Position numbers and translations under genes: made by a program
Shown here: positions 1 to 7,515 of the stretch, one piece after another
Numbering within the stretch: position 1 is the stretch's first letter
How the letters are laid out: the number at the start of each line of letters is the position of its first letter
The notes under the pieces: generated by a model
Database searches by the model: none
What the model was told of the DNA's origin: nothing
What the model saw: the letters and a program-made list of their open reading frames with translations, nothing else
From: UBA947 sp031550975
GTDB lineage: Bacteria; Cyanobacteriota; Vampirovibrionia; Gastranaerophilales; Gastranaerophilaceae
Length of the DNA: 61,719 nt
NCBI GenBank assembly: GCA_031550975.1
Contig: JAVBOC010000012.1
Span: forward strand, 1-61,719
Direction: 5' to 3'

Positions 1-144
1 GGAAATTTTTGCGCAATTCCTTTCGATTTCTTGTTTTAATATCAGGGTAAGGGAAATTTAATTTACACACGCTGGGATAAGGAATGTTTATCACGCTAGA
101 TAAGCACTACTTCGGTTGGGTAAAGAAAGGAAAAGGGGAAAATT

Positions 145-669
145 ATGACAGTTGGAAAAGTTTTGGGTGCAGGGGTTAAAGCTTTTGCAAAATCAGCAAA
201 ATTGACAAAAACTGTAGCAGAAATAGCAGTAAAAAAGCCATTGATGGTATTTAGCCATCCCGAAAGTGGAGTCTTGAAAATTTACGATGCAAAGGCAACA
301 GAAATTCTGAAAGGGCGTGCAACAGATTTTGTAAAGGATCCGAAAGTTAAACTAAAAATGTTGCAAGAAGATAAAAAATTAACTGGTGAAATATTAAAAG
401 GCTTAAAAGACCCTAAAGCACAATGGGGTATGGAATCTGAAGGTAATTTCTTGAAGCAGATGCTCAACCCTAAAAAATCTGAATTGCTTACACCCTTCCA
501 AAGATTTATTGGGAATGCGGAAAACCCTATACTCAAAGCAAACATTGCTGGCGGAAAAAGTGCAAAGGGTTCACTAATGCTTGCAGACGGAAAAACACCT
601 ATGTTTGAAATAGAAGAATCTCCGGCCAAGCATTTTATTGAAACAATTAAAAACTTAGGATTGGTGTAA
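145..669 (+). CDS. hypothetical protein, MTVGK N-terminus (copy 1)
   Basis: Unrecognised protein of 174 residues. It is Lys/Ala-rich and probably soluble; no signal peptide or membrane segment is evident. The N-terminus MTVGKVLGAG resembles that of the gene at 13812, and a 29-nt stretch covering the ribosome binding site and the first codons is identical between the two (131-159 and 13798-13826). Beyond that the proteins diverge. The start follows a good AGGGG Shine-Dalgarno sequence six bases upstream. A terminator hairpin follows at 697-730, so it is probably monocistronic. I infer a lineage-specific family with a conserved N-terminal tag; no function can be assigned. Confidence 0.75.
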   Translation: MTVGKVLGAGVKAFAKSAKLTKTVAEIAVKKPLMVFSHPESGVLKIYDAKATEILKGRATDFVKDPKVKLKMLQEDKKLTGEILKGLKDPKAQWGMESEGNFLKQMLNPKKSELLTPFQRFIGNAENPILKANIAGGKSAKGSLMLADGKTPMFEIEESPAKHFIETIKNLGLV

Positions 670-696
670 TAAGTTATACCACGGCATAAAACATTA

Positions 697-730
697 GAAA
701 AGGGTAGATGAAAACATTTACCCTTTTATT
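697..730 (+). terminator. rho-independent terminator after the MTVGK gene
   Basis: Arms AAAAGGGTA (698-706) and TACCCTTTT (719-727) pair perfectly. An inner ATG/CAT extends the stem around an AAAA loop, and a T-rich stretch follows. Confidence 0.75.
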
Positions 731-732
731 AT

Positions 733-911
733 TGTCATTGCGAGCGTTAGCGAAGCAATCCAGCTTTTTCGTCATGCTGAGGCGAGCGAGCAGAGGGCGA
801 AAGCGAAGCGTGCCCGTTTAATGCGAGCGAAACCGAAGCATCGCAAAGTTGTTGCATATTGCGTGGATGTTGAGATTCTTCCCCTTCACAAAGTTCCGGG
901 TCAGAATGACG
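733..911. repeat. two adjacent dispersed repeats with GTCAT/ATGAC ends
   Basis: A short repeat of the GTCATTGCGAG...GAAGCAATCCAG type (733-763) is followed by a longer element. The longer one starts CGTCATGCTGAGG at 770, ends GGTCAGAATGACGAG near 911, and contains internal GCGAGCG/AAAGCGAAGC blocks. Relatives of the first occur near 6611, 8545, 22242 and 31033. Relatives of the second occur near 1350, 27080, 29495 and 53740. No coding capacity is believable here. Confidence 0.8.
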
Positions 912-2106
912 AGCTATTTTTAAGTTCCATAATTCTCGCATAAGACTTTTTTATTGCTTCTTGTAGCTCAATATCAGTTTCAGCTTTTTGTGCGATTGCT
1001 TCAATTATTTCAATAGTTTCAGGGGAGGAGTTTCTATAAATTAACATGTTTACTCCAGCACGAATAGCCGCATACGCTCCCCTCGCCCCTTGAGGGAGAG
1101 GGATGAATTCCTTAGCGAGCTCATGCGAGCCTAGGAATTCGGGTGAGGGGTTAAACTCCGAAACCCCTTTCATAACCATGTCATCAGAAATTATCACGCC
1201 TTCAAAACCGAGTTCGTTTCGCAAATAGTTAATCGCGTTTTTGCTGAGCGAAGTTGGAATGGCTTCTTTCTCAAAACAAGTGCAATGCAGGTGTGCAATC
1301 ATAACCATGGTTGAAAAGTTGAATGGTTGACTGATTGAATGGTTGTTTTCGTCATTCTGAGCATCGCGAAGAATCTCAAGGTTTTCGCAGTTCGCAACAG
1401 TGTTGAGATGATTCGGCTGCGCTCGCATTAAACAGGCACGCTCCGCTTTCGCCTTCTGTTCGCTTGCCTCAACATGACGGAGAGATAATTCTGCTTTTAT
1501 TATTTTTCGGAATGGTTCAATATGTGGCTGCATTTCCTCTAAGGTTTTATCAATCACTGGCAAAGTCAGATGGCTGTCAGCGTTTGCGTCGCCGTGTCCC
1601 GGGAAATGTTTCAGGCATGGGATTATGCCATGCTCGCGGTAAACCTGCGCCACAAGCTCTCCTGCGCGGCTTACTTCATCAGGATTGTCTGAAAACGCAC
1701 GTTCCCCAATAATGGGGTTGTTAGGATTGGTGTTCACATCAACACAAGGCGCAAAGTTTAAATTTATGCCGTAACTTTTTAATTCTTGTGCTATTTCTTT
1801 TGTTTGTTGGCGTAAAAAATCTTCCCCTTTTTCGTACGCGAATTTTGCAGACAAGTATTTTTTGCCACCGTGGATATTTTCTGTGCGCTCAACTCTGCCG
1901 CCTTCTTGGTCGATCGATAAAAATGGCGGAAACTTTGATTGCGACTTGATTTTGCCAATCAGTTTTTTAAATTGTTCTGCCTCTTGAATGTCGTGTGTGA
2001 AAAAAATCACCCCGCCAAGACCCTCTCCCAATGCAGCTTCCAACTCGCCGCCTTCAGTGCCGAGGATAAACATTTGATAAAGTTTTTCCTTAGAAAAGTT
2101 GCTCAT
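901..2106 (-). CDS. nagZ: beta-N-acetylhexosaminidase, glycoside hydrolase family 3 (NagZ-like) with repeat-derived insertions
   Basis: Family 3 glycosidase expected to remove N-acetylglucosamine from muropeptides during cell-wall recycling. Visible motifs are FLSIDQEGGRV (about 62-72), the catalytic loop KHFPGHGDANADSH (166-179) and the nucleophile region ISDDM (306-310). The protein is 401 residues; E. coli NagZ has about 340. The excess comes from two segments that look translated from dispersed repeats: residues about 209-265 (DNA 1311-1480) and about 319-343 (DNA 1078-1153). Each falls in a loop between conserved blocks, so the fold could survive. No signal peptide is seen, which fits a cytoplasmic NagZ. 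The start overlaps the end of the upstream gene by 17 bases, suggesting coupling. Family assignment is firm; activity with these insertions is unknown. Confidence 0.9.
   Translation of the reverse strand: MSNFSKEKLYQMFILGTEGGELEAALGEGLGGVIFFTHDIQEAEQFKKLIGKIKSQSKFPPFLSIDQEGGRVERTENIHGGKKYLSAKFAYEKGEDFLRQQTKEIAQELKSYGINLNFAPCVDVNTNPNNPIIGERAFSDNPDEVSRAGELVAQVYREHGIIPCLKHFPGHGDANADSHLTLPVIDKTLEEMQPHIEPFRKIIKAELSLRHVEASEQKAKAERACLMRAQPNHLNTVANCENLEILRDAQNDENNHSISQPFNFSTMVMIAHLHCTCFEKEAIPTSLSKNAINYLRNELGFEGVIISDDMVMKGVSEFNPSPEFLGSHELAKEFIPLPQGARGAYAAIRAGVNMLIYRNSSPETIEIIEAIAQKAETDIELQEAIKKSYARIMELKNSSSF
1078..1153. repeat. palindromic repeat inserted in frame in nagZ (second insertion)
   Basis: The outer parts CCCTCGCCCC...GAATTCC and GGAATTC...GGTGAGGGG are inverted copies around a GCGAGCTCATGCGAGC core. 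Read on the minus strand it encodes residues about 319-343 of NagZ, a stretch with no counterpart in the family's usual sequence. Confidence 0.65.
1311..1345. repeat. degenerate octamer array inside nagZ
   Basis: Period-8 units TTGAAAAG, TTGAATGG, TTGACTGA, TTGAATGG. It abuts the dispersed repeat at 1350-1480, and both are translated in the same NagZ insertion. Confidence 0.75.
1350..1480. repeat. dispersed repeat (GTCATTCTGAG...CTCAACATGACG) inserted in frame in nagZ
   Basis: It shares ends and internal blocks (GAAGAATCTCAA, TTGAGAT, TTCGGCTGCGCTCGCA, CTCGCTTGCCTCAACATGACG-like) with the intergenic copy at 53740-53865. On the minus strand it is read through as part of NagZ. Confidence 0.85.
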
Positions 2107-2674
2107 AAAGTCCGTAAAGTTCCGTCAATTTACCGGTTTCAACGACGCTTTCAATTTTATTTAAGACAGCTTCTGCGTCGCGCAGGTGCAGGTTTGCAGG
2201 TAGCTTAATGTCATCTGTTGTTTGCGCTTGGGTAAAGCCTTTATTTAATTTTAAAAACTCTCTGTATGCTTCAATGATGTTGATGCTCGCGCTGTCTAGC
2301 GAGAAATTCTGCCCGAGGTAGTATTTGACATCTTTGGGGAACTTGTCGACAAATTCGAGCATAAAATCAACTTCTTCAAGAGTTTCAGTCTCGTCATATT
2401 CTGCGCCGTAACAGAGATTGTTTAAAACAGGCTTTCCTTTTTGGGTCTGAATGTATGCTGCCCAGAGCATGCAGCCTAAGTAAAACGCGATGTGATTGGT
2501 TAGCATCGATTGAAGTTTTGGGTAATAAAGTTTAAATTGCAGCTTTTTTTGTCCGAAGTTTTTGAAGTTTTCAAATGCCGAATAAATATATTTAATCCCT
2601 GGTTCAAAAACCGTTATATGTTGGGCGAAACCCGGGTCAAACTGTGCGCCGTCTGTAAAATCTATGTTGCTCAT
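2090..2674 (-). CDS. hypothetical protein upstream of nagZ
   Basis: Unrecognised protein of 194 residues from the chosen start, the ATG at 2674, which follows AGGAGAGG. A longer open frame to 2746 lacks a ribosome binding site. The protein looks soluble and mainly helical (an LNHIAFYLGCMLWAAYI-like stretch near residue 60, acidic middle, Leu-rich C-terminus). Its stop lies inside the start of nagZ, so the two are probably co-transcribed and may be functionally linked, but nothing in the sequence gives a function. Confidence 0.75.
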   Translation of the reverse strand: MSNIDFTDGAQFDPGFAQHITVFEPGIKYIYSAFENFKNFGQKKLQFKLYYPKLQSMLTNHIAFYLGCMLWAAYIQTQKGKPVLNNLCYGAEYDETETLEEVDFMLEFVDKFPKDVKYYLGQNFSLDSASINIIEAYREFLKLNKGFTQAQTTDDIKLPANLHLRDAEAVLNKIESVVETGKLTELYGLYEQLF

Positions 2675-2921
2675 TTCCTCTCCTCTTTTTCTTATTTTAC
2701 TATAAAGGGGTAAATGAGTAAAGTTGTAAACCCCCGAATATCTCAAAATGTTTTTATAAAAATTAGGAACAATAAAATTGTTAAGAAAAATTTACAAAGG
2801 CAACGGAAAGTTTGATTAATAGTGCGTTTGTGGGGTGCTTAAAAACAGGCTTTGTGTGGCTTTTTTAGAAAAACAACCATTTAAAACAGGAAAAAAGCCC
2901 TAAATCATTTAGTTATACCCC

Positions 2922-2949
2922 TTGCTTTCTAATCTTTAGCGAATATGAT
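2922..2949 (+). promoter_or_regulatory. candidate promoter of the infA ribosomal operon
   Basis: TTGCTT (2922-2927), 16-bp spacer, TATGAT (2944-2949). This is about 100 bases upstream of infA, in the 380-base gap between the divergent nagZ operon and infA, in which I see no gene. A lone TTGACA at 2992 has no good -10 partner. Confidence 0.4.
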
Positions 2950-3053
2950 TATTAGTATGCGCAATTTCTGTGCAGATTTTAGCCGATAGGGTTGACACTT
3001 AAATAGCAATTTGCAACAAGCCGAACAGCCCGACAACAAAGTAAAAGGAACAC

Positions 3054-3269
3054 ATGTCAAAAGACGTCATCGAGATAGAAGGTACAATCATTGAATCAAT
3101 GCCCAATGCCATGTTTCGCGTGAAGTTAGAAAATGATCATGAAATCCTTGCGCACATCTCGGGTAAAATCAGAAAGAATTTCATCAGAATTCTTCCGGGT
3201 GACAGAGTTAAAGTCGAAATGACACCATATGATCTTACCCGCGGCAGAATTACATTCAGATTGAAATAG
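3054..3269 (+). CDS. infA: translation initiation factor IF-1
   Basis: A 71-residue OB-fold protein of the usual length that binds the 30S A site during initiation. The family pattern is clear: I-E-x-E-G-T at the start, AHISGKIRKNFIRILPGDRV in the middle and RGRITFR at the end. The ribosome binding site is AAAGGA. It heads the operon infA-rpmJ-rpsM-rpsK-rpsD-rpoA-rplQ. Upstream, the usual secY-adk-map genes are absent, replaced by the opposite-strand nagZ pair. Confidence 0.97.
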   Translation: MSKDVIEIEGTIIESMPNAMFRVKLENDHEILAHISGKIRKNFIRILPGDRVKVEMTPYDLTRGRITFRLK

Positions 3270-3271
3270 AT

Positions 3272-3304
3272 AAGTCGCTCAGTGATCAAGTGACTAAGTG
3301 ACCG
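3272..3304. repeat. degenerate octamer array (GTGACTAA type)
   Basis: AAGTCGCT, CAGTGATC, AAGTGACT, AAGTGACC units with period 8 between infA and rpmJ. Confidence 0.7.
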
Positions 3305-3332
3305 GGCAAATAAAATATAAAGGAAAATAGAA

Positions 3333-3449
3333 ATGAAAGTACGTTCATCAGTAAAACCAATTTGCGACAAATGCAAAATCATCAAAAGAAAAGGCAGAAT
3401 TGCCGTAATTTGTGAAGTTAACCCTAAGCATAAACAAAGACAAGGGTAA
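3333..3449 (+). CDS. rpmJ: 50S ribosomal protein L36 (bL36)
   Basis: A 38-residue protein starting MKVRSSVKPICDKC and ending in PKHKQRQG. It carries the zinc ligand set of the C+ form: Cys-x2-Cys, a later Cys and a His (CDKC, C...NPKH). Its place between infA and rpsM is the standard one. The start follows AAAGGA. Confidence 0.97.
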   Translation: MKVRSSVKPICDKCKIIKRKGRIAVICEVNPKHKQRQG

Positions 3450-3535
3450 CGAAGTGACTAGGTGACTAAGTCGCTAAGTGACTAAGCCCTTAAATTAGTA
3501 AGTAACTAAATTAACAAAAATAAAGGAAAGACAAA
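3449..3535. repeat. spacer upstream of rpsM containing an octamer array; near-duplicate of the spacer at 4334-4415
   Basis: The array 3453-3487 has units AGTGACTA, GGTGACTA, AGTCGCTA, AGTGACTA. The flanks (TAACGA before; CTTAAATTA, AAGTAAC and AAAGGAAA after) also match the spacer before rpsD, so a whole intergenic region appears duplicated. Confidence 0.75.
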
Positions 3536-3901
3536 ATGGCAAGATTAGCAGGGGTAGATTTACCTCGTAACAAAAGAATTATAGTAGCACTAACCTATAT
3601 CTACGGAATAGGGCCGGCTAGAAGCGCAAAAATTCTAGAAGCTGCTAAAATATCACCTGATTTAAGAACAGACGATTTGACAGATGAAGATATTAAATTG
3701 TTAAGAGAACAACTGTCAAATTACGACATCGAAGGTGATTTGAGACGTGAAATTACAATGAACATCAAACGTCTTCAAGAAATCGGTTCATACAGAGGAA
3801 TGCGTCACAAACGTAACCTTCCAGTAAGAGGCCAAAGAACAAAAACCAACGCAAGAACACGCCGCGGTAAAAAAGGTATGGCAATCACTAAGAAAAAGTA
3901 G
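3536..3901 (+). CDS. rpsM: 30S ribosomal protein S13 (uS13)
   Basis: A 121-residue head protein of the small subunit, of normal length. It begins MARLAGVDLPRNKRI and ends in the basic tail with GMRHKRNLPVRGQRTKTNAR, the region that contacts P-site tRNA. The helix-hairpin-helix block GIGPARSAKIL is present. Start supported by AAAGGAAA. Third gene of the operon. Confidence 0.98.
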   Translation: MARLAGVDLPRNKRIIVALTYIYGIGPARSAKILEAAKISPDLRTDDLTDEDIKLLREQLSNYDIEGDLRREITMNIKRLQEIGSYRGMRHKRNLPVRGQRTKTNARTRRGKKGMAITKKK

Positions 3902-3948
3902 GCGTTAGTTAGACCAATAAAAGAATTTAAATAAAAAGGAATAAAAAA

Positions 3949-4335
3949 ATGGCAAGACCACAAAAAACTAAGAAAAAAGAAAAGAAAAACGTATTACAGG
4001 GAGTTGTCCACATTCAGTCAACTTTCAATAATACGATTGTAACTTCTACTGACACTCAAGGCAATGCGATTGCTTGGGCTACAGCAGGTGCTGCAGGCTT
4101 TAAAGGTGCTAGAAAAGGTACCCCGTTCGCAGCGCAGTCAGCAGCAGAAACAGTTGCTAAAAAATCAATCGACCAAGGTATGAAAAAAGTTGAAGTTTAT
4201 ATCAAAGGTCCTGGTTCAGGCAGAGAAACAGCTATCAGAGCTATCCAAGCTGCCGGGCTTGAAATCACATTGATTAAAGACGTGACGCCAATCCCACACA
4301 ACGGATGCCGTCCGCCGAAAAAACGTAGAGTATAA
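3949..4335 (+). CDS. rpsK: 30S ribosomal protein S11 (uS11)
   Basis: A 128-residue platform protein of the small subunit. Diagnostic blocks are HIQSTFNNTIV, GARKGTPFAAQ, KGPGSGRETAIRA and the C-terminal TPIPHNGCRPPKKRR. Start preceded by AAAAGGA. Lies between rpsM and rpsD as in many bacteria. Confidence 0.98.
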   Translation: MARPQKTKKKEKKNVLQGVVHIQSTFNNTIVTSTDTQGNAIAWATAGAAGFKGARKGTPFAAQSAAETVAKKSIDQGMKKVEVYIKGPGSGRETAIRAIQAAGLEITLIKDVTPIPHNGCRPPKKRRV

Positions 4336-4415
4336 CGAAGTGACTAGGTGACTAAGTCGCCAAGTGACTGAGCTCTTAAATTAAAAAGTAACAAAAAAAC
4401 ATAAAGGAAACACAA
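4334..4415. repeat. spacer upstream of rpsD containing an octamer array; near-duplicate of the spacer at 3449-3535
   Basis: The array 4339-4373 reads AGTGACTA, GGTGACTA, AGTCGCCA, AGTGACTG. It differs from the rpsM spacer array at only a few positions and has similar flanks, including the ribosome binding site. Confidence 0.75.
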
Positions 4416-5018
4416 ATGGCACGATATACAGGACCAACAAACAAACTTTTCCGTAACTACGGAGTAAAGGATTTATCAAACAGAAAATTGACTTCTTCAA
4501 TGCGTCAAAACCCTTCGGGGCAGCACGGTGCAGCGAGAAAGAAACTTTCTGAGTATGCTATTCACTTGAATGAAAAGCAAAAAATCAGACTTACTTATTT
4601 AGTAAGCGAAAAGCAATTTGCAAAATACTACACAGAAGCAGCAAGAAAAAGTGGTGTAACAGGTACTATTCTCTTGCAACTTTTAGAATCAAGACTGGAC
4701 AACGTTCTGTTTAGAGCAGGATTCGGTATCACTCGCAAGCAAACAAGACAAATCGTTAACCACGGTCACGTTCTTGTTAACGGCAAAAAAGTTGATATCC
4801 CATCTTTCTTGGTAAAACCTGGCGATGTTGTTACAGTTAAATCAAAAAGCACAGCTTATGTGAAAAATGTACAGGGCTTGATTGACCTGGCTTGTGCACC
4901 TGAGTGGATGACAATCGACAAAGACGCACAAAAAATCACTGTTAACAGAACTCCGGAAAGAGAAGAACTTGATCCTGATTTCAAAGAGCAGCTCGTAATC
5001 GAATACTACTCAAAATAG
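4416..5018 (+). CDS. rpsD: 30S ribosomal protein S4 (uS4)
   Basis: A 200-residue primary 16S rRNA binding protein. It shows the N-terminal MARYTGP start and the S4 RNA-binding domain SRLDNVLFRAGF...ARQIVNHGHVLVNGK type (about 90-150). The four N-terminal zinc cysteines of some S4 proteins are absent, so this is the C-minus form. Its presence between rpsK and rpoA matches the E. coli order; as I recall, photosynthetic cyanobacteria usually place rpsD elsewhere. Confidence 0.97.
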   Translation: MARYTGPTNKLFRNYGVKDLSNRKLTSSMRQNPSGQHGAARKKLSEYAIHLNEKQKIRLTYLVSEKQFAKYYTEAARKSGVTGTILLQLLESRLDNVLFRAGFGITRKQTRQIVNHGHVLVNGKKVDIPSFLVKPGDVVTVKSKSTAYVKNVQGLIDLACAPEWMTIDKDAQKITVNRTPEREELDPDFKEQLVIEYYSK

Positions 5019-5065
5019 ACACGCTTGAGCCGTAAACAGTGAGCCGGCCAACAAAAGTAATTATT

Positions 5066-5099
5066 ATATTGCAAGCCCAATAGGCAAAGCAATCCAGAA
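5066..5099. repeat. degenerate GTCATTGCGAG-type repeat remnant
   Basis: ATTGCAAGCCCAATAGGC followed by AAAGCAATCCAG is a decayed copy of the short dispersed repeat seen intact near 6611 and 31033. It sits just upstream of the rpoA ribosome binding site. Confidence 0.55.
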
Positions 5100-5120
5100 A
5101 ATTATCGAAAGGATGAAAAT

Positions 5121-6095
5121 ATGGAACTAAAGATAAAAGCAGTTAATACAACAACAAGTTCAGATGGTTCTCAATATGGTAAATTCGTTATTGAGCCGTT
5201 GGAAAAAGGTTTCGGAACAACAATCGGAAACTCTTTAAGACGTGTATTGTTATCAAGTTTAGAGGGTACTGCGGTAACTTCAGCTAGAATTGAAGGCATT
5301 ACTCACGAATATACTGCTATTCCGGGTGTTTTAGAAGACGTTATCGACGTTATGTTGAACCTTAAAGGTTTGGTTGTGAAAACTGATTCAAAAGAAGCGC
5401 AACATTTAAGAATAGATGTTGACGTTCCTGGCCCTGTTTTGGCAAGCGACATTCAGCTTCCTGCAGGTGTTAAAGTTGTTAACCCTGATTGGTTAATCGC
5501 AACTGTTGCTGATGGTGGAAGCTTCCACGCTGATATCATCGTTGAAACAGGTAAAGGCTACATCGCTAATGATGTTCCTAGAGATTCAAAAGGCGTTTCA
5601 ATTGATGTATTACCGATTGATGCGACATTCATGCCAATCAAACGCGTAAGCTATGATGTAGAAAACGCTCGTGTAGGCGACCAAATCGACTTTGATAAAT
5701 TGACTTTAGAAATCTGGTCAAATGGTTCTGTTGATGTAACAACAGCATTGAGCCAAGCTTCGAGCTTATTAATTGATCATTTTGTACAAATTTCTTCAGT
5801 AGCTGGCCAACCTGTAGTTCCGGTTATCGCAGCTGGTGTTGATGAAGAAGAGCAAGAAGAATCTTCTTCTCCGTCAATGACAATCGAAGAACTTGACTTG
5901 TCAGTAAGAGCTTATAACTGCTTGAAACGTGCAAGCATCAATTCTATGCAAGAGTTGCTTAAAAAATCTGAGCATGACTTGTTAAACATTAAAAACTTCG
6001 GTAAAAAATCATCAGATGAAGTTATCGAAAGACTCCACCACTTTGGTTTAGACCTTGCTCCAAACCCTGAGTTGGAAGAAGAAACAGTAGGTTAG
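5121..6095 (+). CDS. rpoA: DNA-directed RNA polymerase subunit alpha
   Basis: A 324-residue subunit that nucleates RNA polymerase assembly and contacts activators and UP elements. The N-terminal domain has EPLEKGFGTTIGNSLRRVLLSS and GVLEDVIDVMLNLK. An acidic Glu/Ser linker (about 240-255) joins the C-terminal domain with ELDLSVRAYNCLKRASI and NFGKKSSDEV. Start supported by AAAGGATG. Standard position before rplQ. Confidence 0.98.
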   Translation: MELKIKAVNTTTSSDGSQYGKFVIEPLEKGFGTTIGNSLRRVLLSSLEGTAVTSARIEGITHEYTAIPGVLEDVIDVMLNLKGLVVKTDSKEAQHLRIDVDVPGPVLASDIQLPAGVKVVNPDWLIATVADGGSFHADIIVETGKGYIANDVPRDSKGVSIDVLPIDATFMPIKRVSYDVENARVGDQIDFDKLTLEIWSNGSVDVTTALSQASSLLIDHFVQISSVAGQPVVPVIAAGVDEEEQEESSSPSMTIEELDLSVRAYNCLKRASINSMQELLKKSEHDLLNIKNFGKKSSDEVIERLHHFGLDLAPNPELEEETVG

Positions 6096-6132
6096 TTGAA
6101 AAAGACTAAATAAAAATAAAAAGGACAAAAAA

Positions 6133-6561
6133 ATGAGACACCAAGTAGCAAAACATAAATTAGGTAAAGCACAAGATCAACGCAAAGCATTATTGCGTGC
6201 GTTGGCAACTGAGCTTTTCACACACGGTGAAATCAAAACCACTATGGCTCGTGCAAAAGCGCTTCGTCCTTACGCAGAGGAAATCATTACTCTTGCAAAA
6301 AGAGGCGACCTTCACGCAAGACGTCATGCAGCTAAATTCATTTACGACAAAGAAATCGGTCAGTTTATGGACCTAGCAACAGGTGAAGTTTTTGAAGCAC
6401 CACAAGCAGATAAGAAATTAGCGCCACAAACAGTGCTAAGAAAATTATTTGTAGTTATCGGTAAAAAATATTCTGACCGCCAAGGCGGATATACAAGAAT
6501 ATACCGTCTTCCGCCAAGACGCGGCGACGCTTCTGAAATGGCGTTAATCCAACTGGTGTAA
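6133..6561 (+). CDS. rplQ: 50S ribosomal protein L17 (bL17)
   Basis: A 142-residue large-subunit protein near the exit tunnel. It begins MRHQVAKHKLGK and carries the conserved LFTHGEIKTTMARAK block. It is a little longer than E. coli L17 (127 residues), with an extra segment around 85-97. It directly follows rpoA with an AAAGGAC ribosome binding site. Confidence 0.97.
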   Translation: MRHQVAKHKLGKAQDQRKALLRALATELFTHGEIKTTMARAKALRPYAEEIITLAKRGDLHARRHAAKFIYDKEIGQFMDLATGEVFEAPQADKKLAPQTVLRKLFVVIGKKYSDRQGGYTRIYRLPPRRGDASEMALIQLV

Positions 6562-6565
6562 ACCA

Positions 6566-6639
6566 GTAAATGGTGAGTCGTGAGTAGGGAGTCGACCAAC
6601 AGAAAAGTCTGTCATTGCGAGCAAAACGAAGCAATCCAG
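6566..6639. repeat. heptamer array plus short dispersed repeat forming the 5' end of truA
   Basis: The heptamer array GTAAATG, GTGAGTC, GTGAGTA, GGGAGTC (6566-6593) is followed by GTCATTGCGAGC...GAAGCAATCCAG (6611-6639). Both lie between the rplQ stop and the conserved part of truA. The second is translated as CHCEQNEAIQ. Confidence 0.8.
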
Positions 6640-7479
6640 AAAAAGAGATACTCTCTAAACATTCAATACATTGGTAAGAACTACTCTGGCAGCCAAATCC
6701 AACCCAACCAGCCGACAGTACAAGGCGAGCTTGAAAAAGCAATTAGCACATTGATAAACTCTGAAGGAATAAAAAAGGACAAGAACTATTCAACTGTTCA
6801 ACCTTTCAACCCTTCAACTAGAATTAAAACAGTCTTCTCCGGAAGAACCGACGCAGGTGTAAATGCAATCGGGCAGGTTTTTCACTTTGATACCCCACAA
6901 CCGATATTGACGAGTCAAGCGGATGTTGGCAAAGATAATGAAAAAAAAGACAGTATTGTTGCTTCAAACTTTCTCTATTCATTGAATGAAATCCTACCTG
7001 ATGATATTTCTGTCTCGGACTTGAAGGAAGTCTACCCAGACTTCCATGCTCAAAAATCCGCTAAATCGCGGCACTATCGTTACGAATTTATTCAGCGCAA
7101 GTGTAAAAACGCGTTTGACCGGGATTTGATGAGAGTTAAGTTTGACATTAATTTGGAGCGGATGCAAACCGCATTGAATTATTTGTTAGGCGAACACGAT
7201 TTTTCAAGTTTCAAAAGTTCCGGCACTCTTAACCCGAATGTAGTCTGTTTTATAAAAGTCGCCGAAGTTTCACGATCAGGCGATAAGATAATTGTCAATA
7301 TCATAGGAAACAGATTTCTGTATAATATGGTAAGAACGATTATCGGGACTCTTTTAGAAATAGAGGGTCACAATTTGCAGCCGGAGCATATGAAAAAGGT
7401 TCTGGAGGCAAAAGACCGCGAGTGCGCGGGCAAAACAGTTAGTCCATACGGGCTGACATTAATGAAAGTAGAATATTAA
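6580..7479 (+). CDS. truA: tRNA pseudouridine(38-40) synthase TruA
   Basis: Modifies the anticodon stem-loop of tRNAs. The catalytic aspartate is in SGRTDAGVNA (Asp about 91), and FLYNMVRTIIGTL and AGKTVSPYGLTL are typical C-terminal blocks. The family begins near YSLNIQYIGKNYSGSQ, but no usual start codon lies close upstream. The only candidate is GTG 6580, which makes the first 24 residues products of a heptamer array and a dispersed repeat. A second array (6785-6820) encodes residues about 69-81 just before the active site. At 299 residues it is longer than typical TruA (about 250-270). Position between rplQ and rplM is the cyanobacterial order. Start codon uncertain; an ATT start or coupling from rplQ is possible. 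Confidence 0.9.
   Translation: MSRESTNRKVCHCEQNEAIQKKRYSLNIQYIGKNYSGSQIQPNQPTVQGELEKAISTLINSEGIKKDKNYSTVQPFNPSTRIKTVFSGRTDAGVNAIGQVFHFDTPQPILTSQADVGKDNEKKDSIVASNFLYSLNEILPDDISVSDLKEVYPDFHAQKSAKSRHYRYEFIQRKCKNAFDRDLMRVKFDINLERMQTALNYLLGEHDFSSFKSSGTLNPNVVCFIKVAEVSRSGDKIIVNIIGNRFLYNMVRTIIGTLLEIEGHNLQPEHMKKVLEAKDRECAGKTVSPYGLTLMKVEY
6785..6820. repeat. octamer array inside truA
   Basis: Units ACTATTCA, ACTGTTCA, ACCTTTCA, ACCCTTCA with period 8. It is the complement of the TTGAATGG-type arrays in nagZ and ileS. It is read in frame as YSTVQPFNPST. Confidence 0.8.
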
Positions 7480-7515
7480 AAAGTGACAAGGTCACAAACA
7501 AAAATGGAGAAAAGC

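Noticed and set aside
747..941. Minus-strand 64-aa frame
   Set aside because: It lies almost wholly within dispersed repeats (733-911) and contains the usual repeat-derived peptide sequence.
3272..4373. Short direct repeats that might be taken for a CRISPR array
   Set aside because: Units are 8 bases, contiguous and degenerate. There are no 23-47 base repeats with unique spacers and no cas genes in the window.
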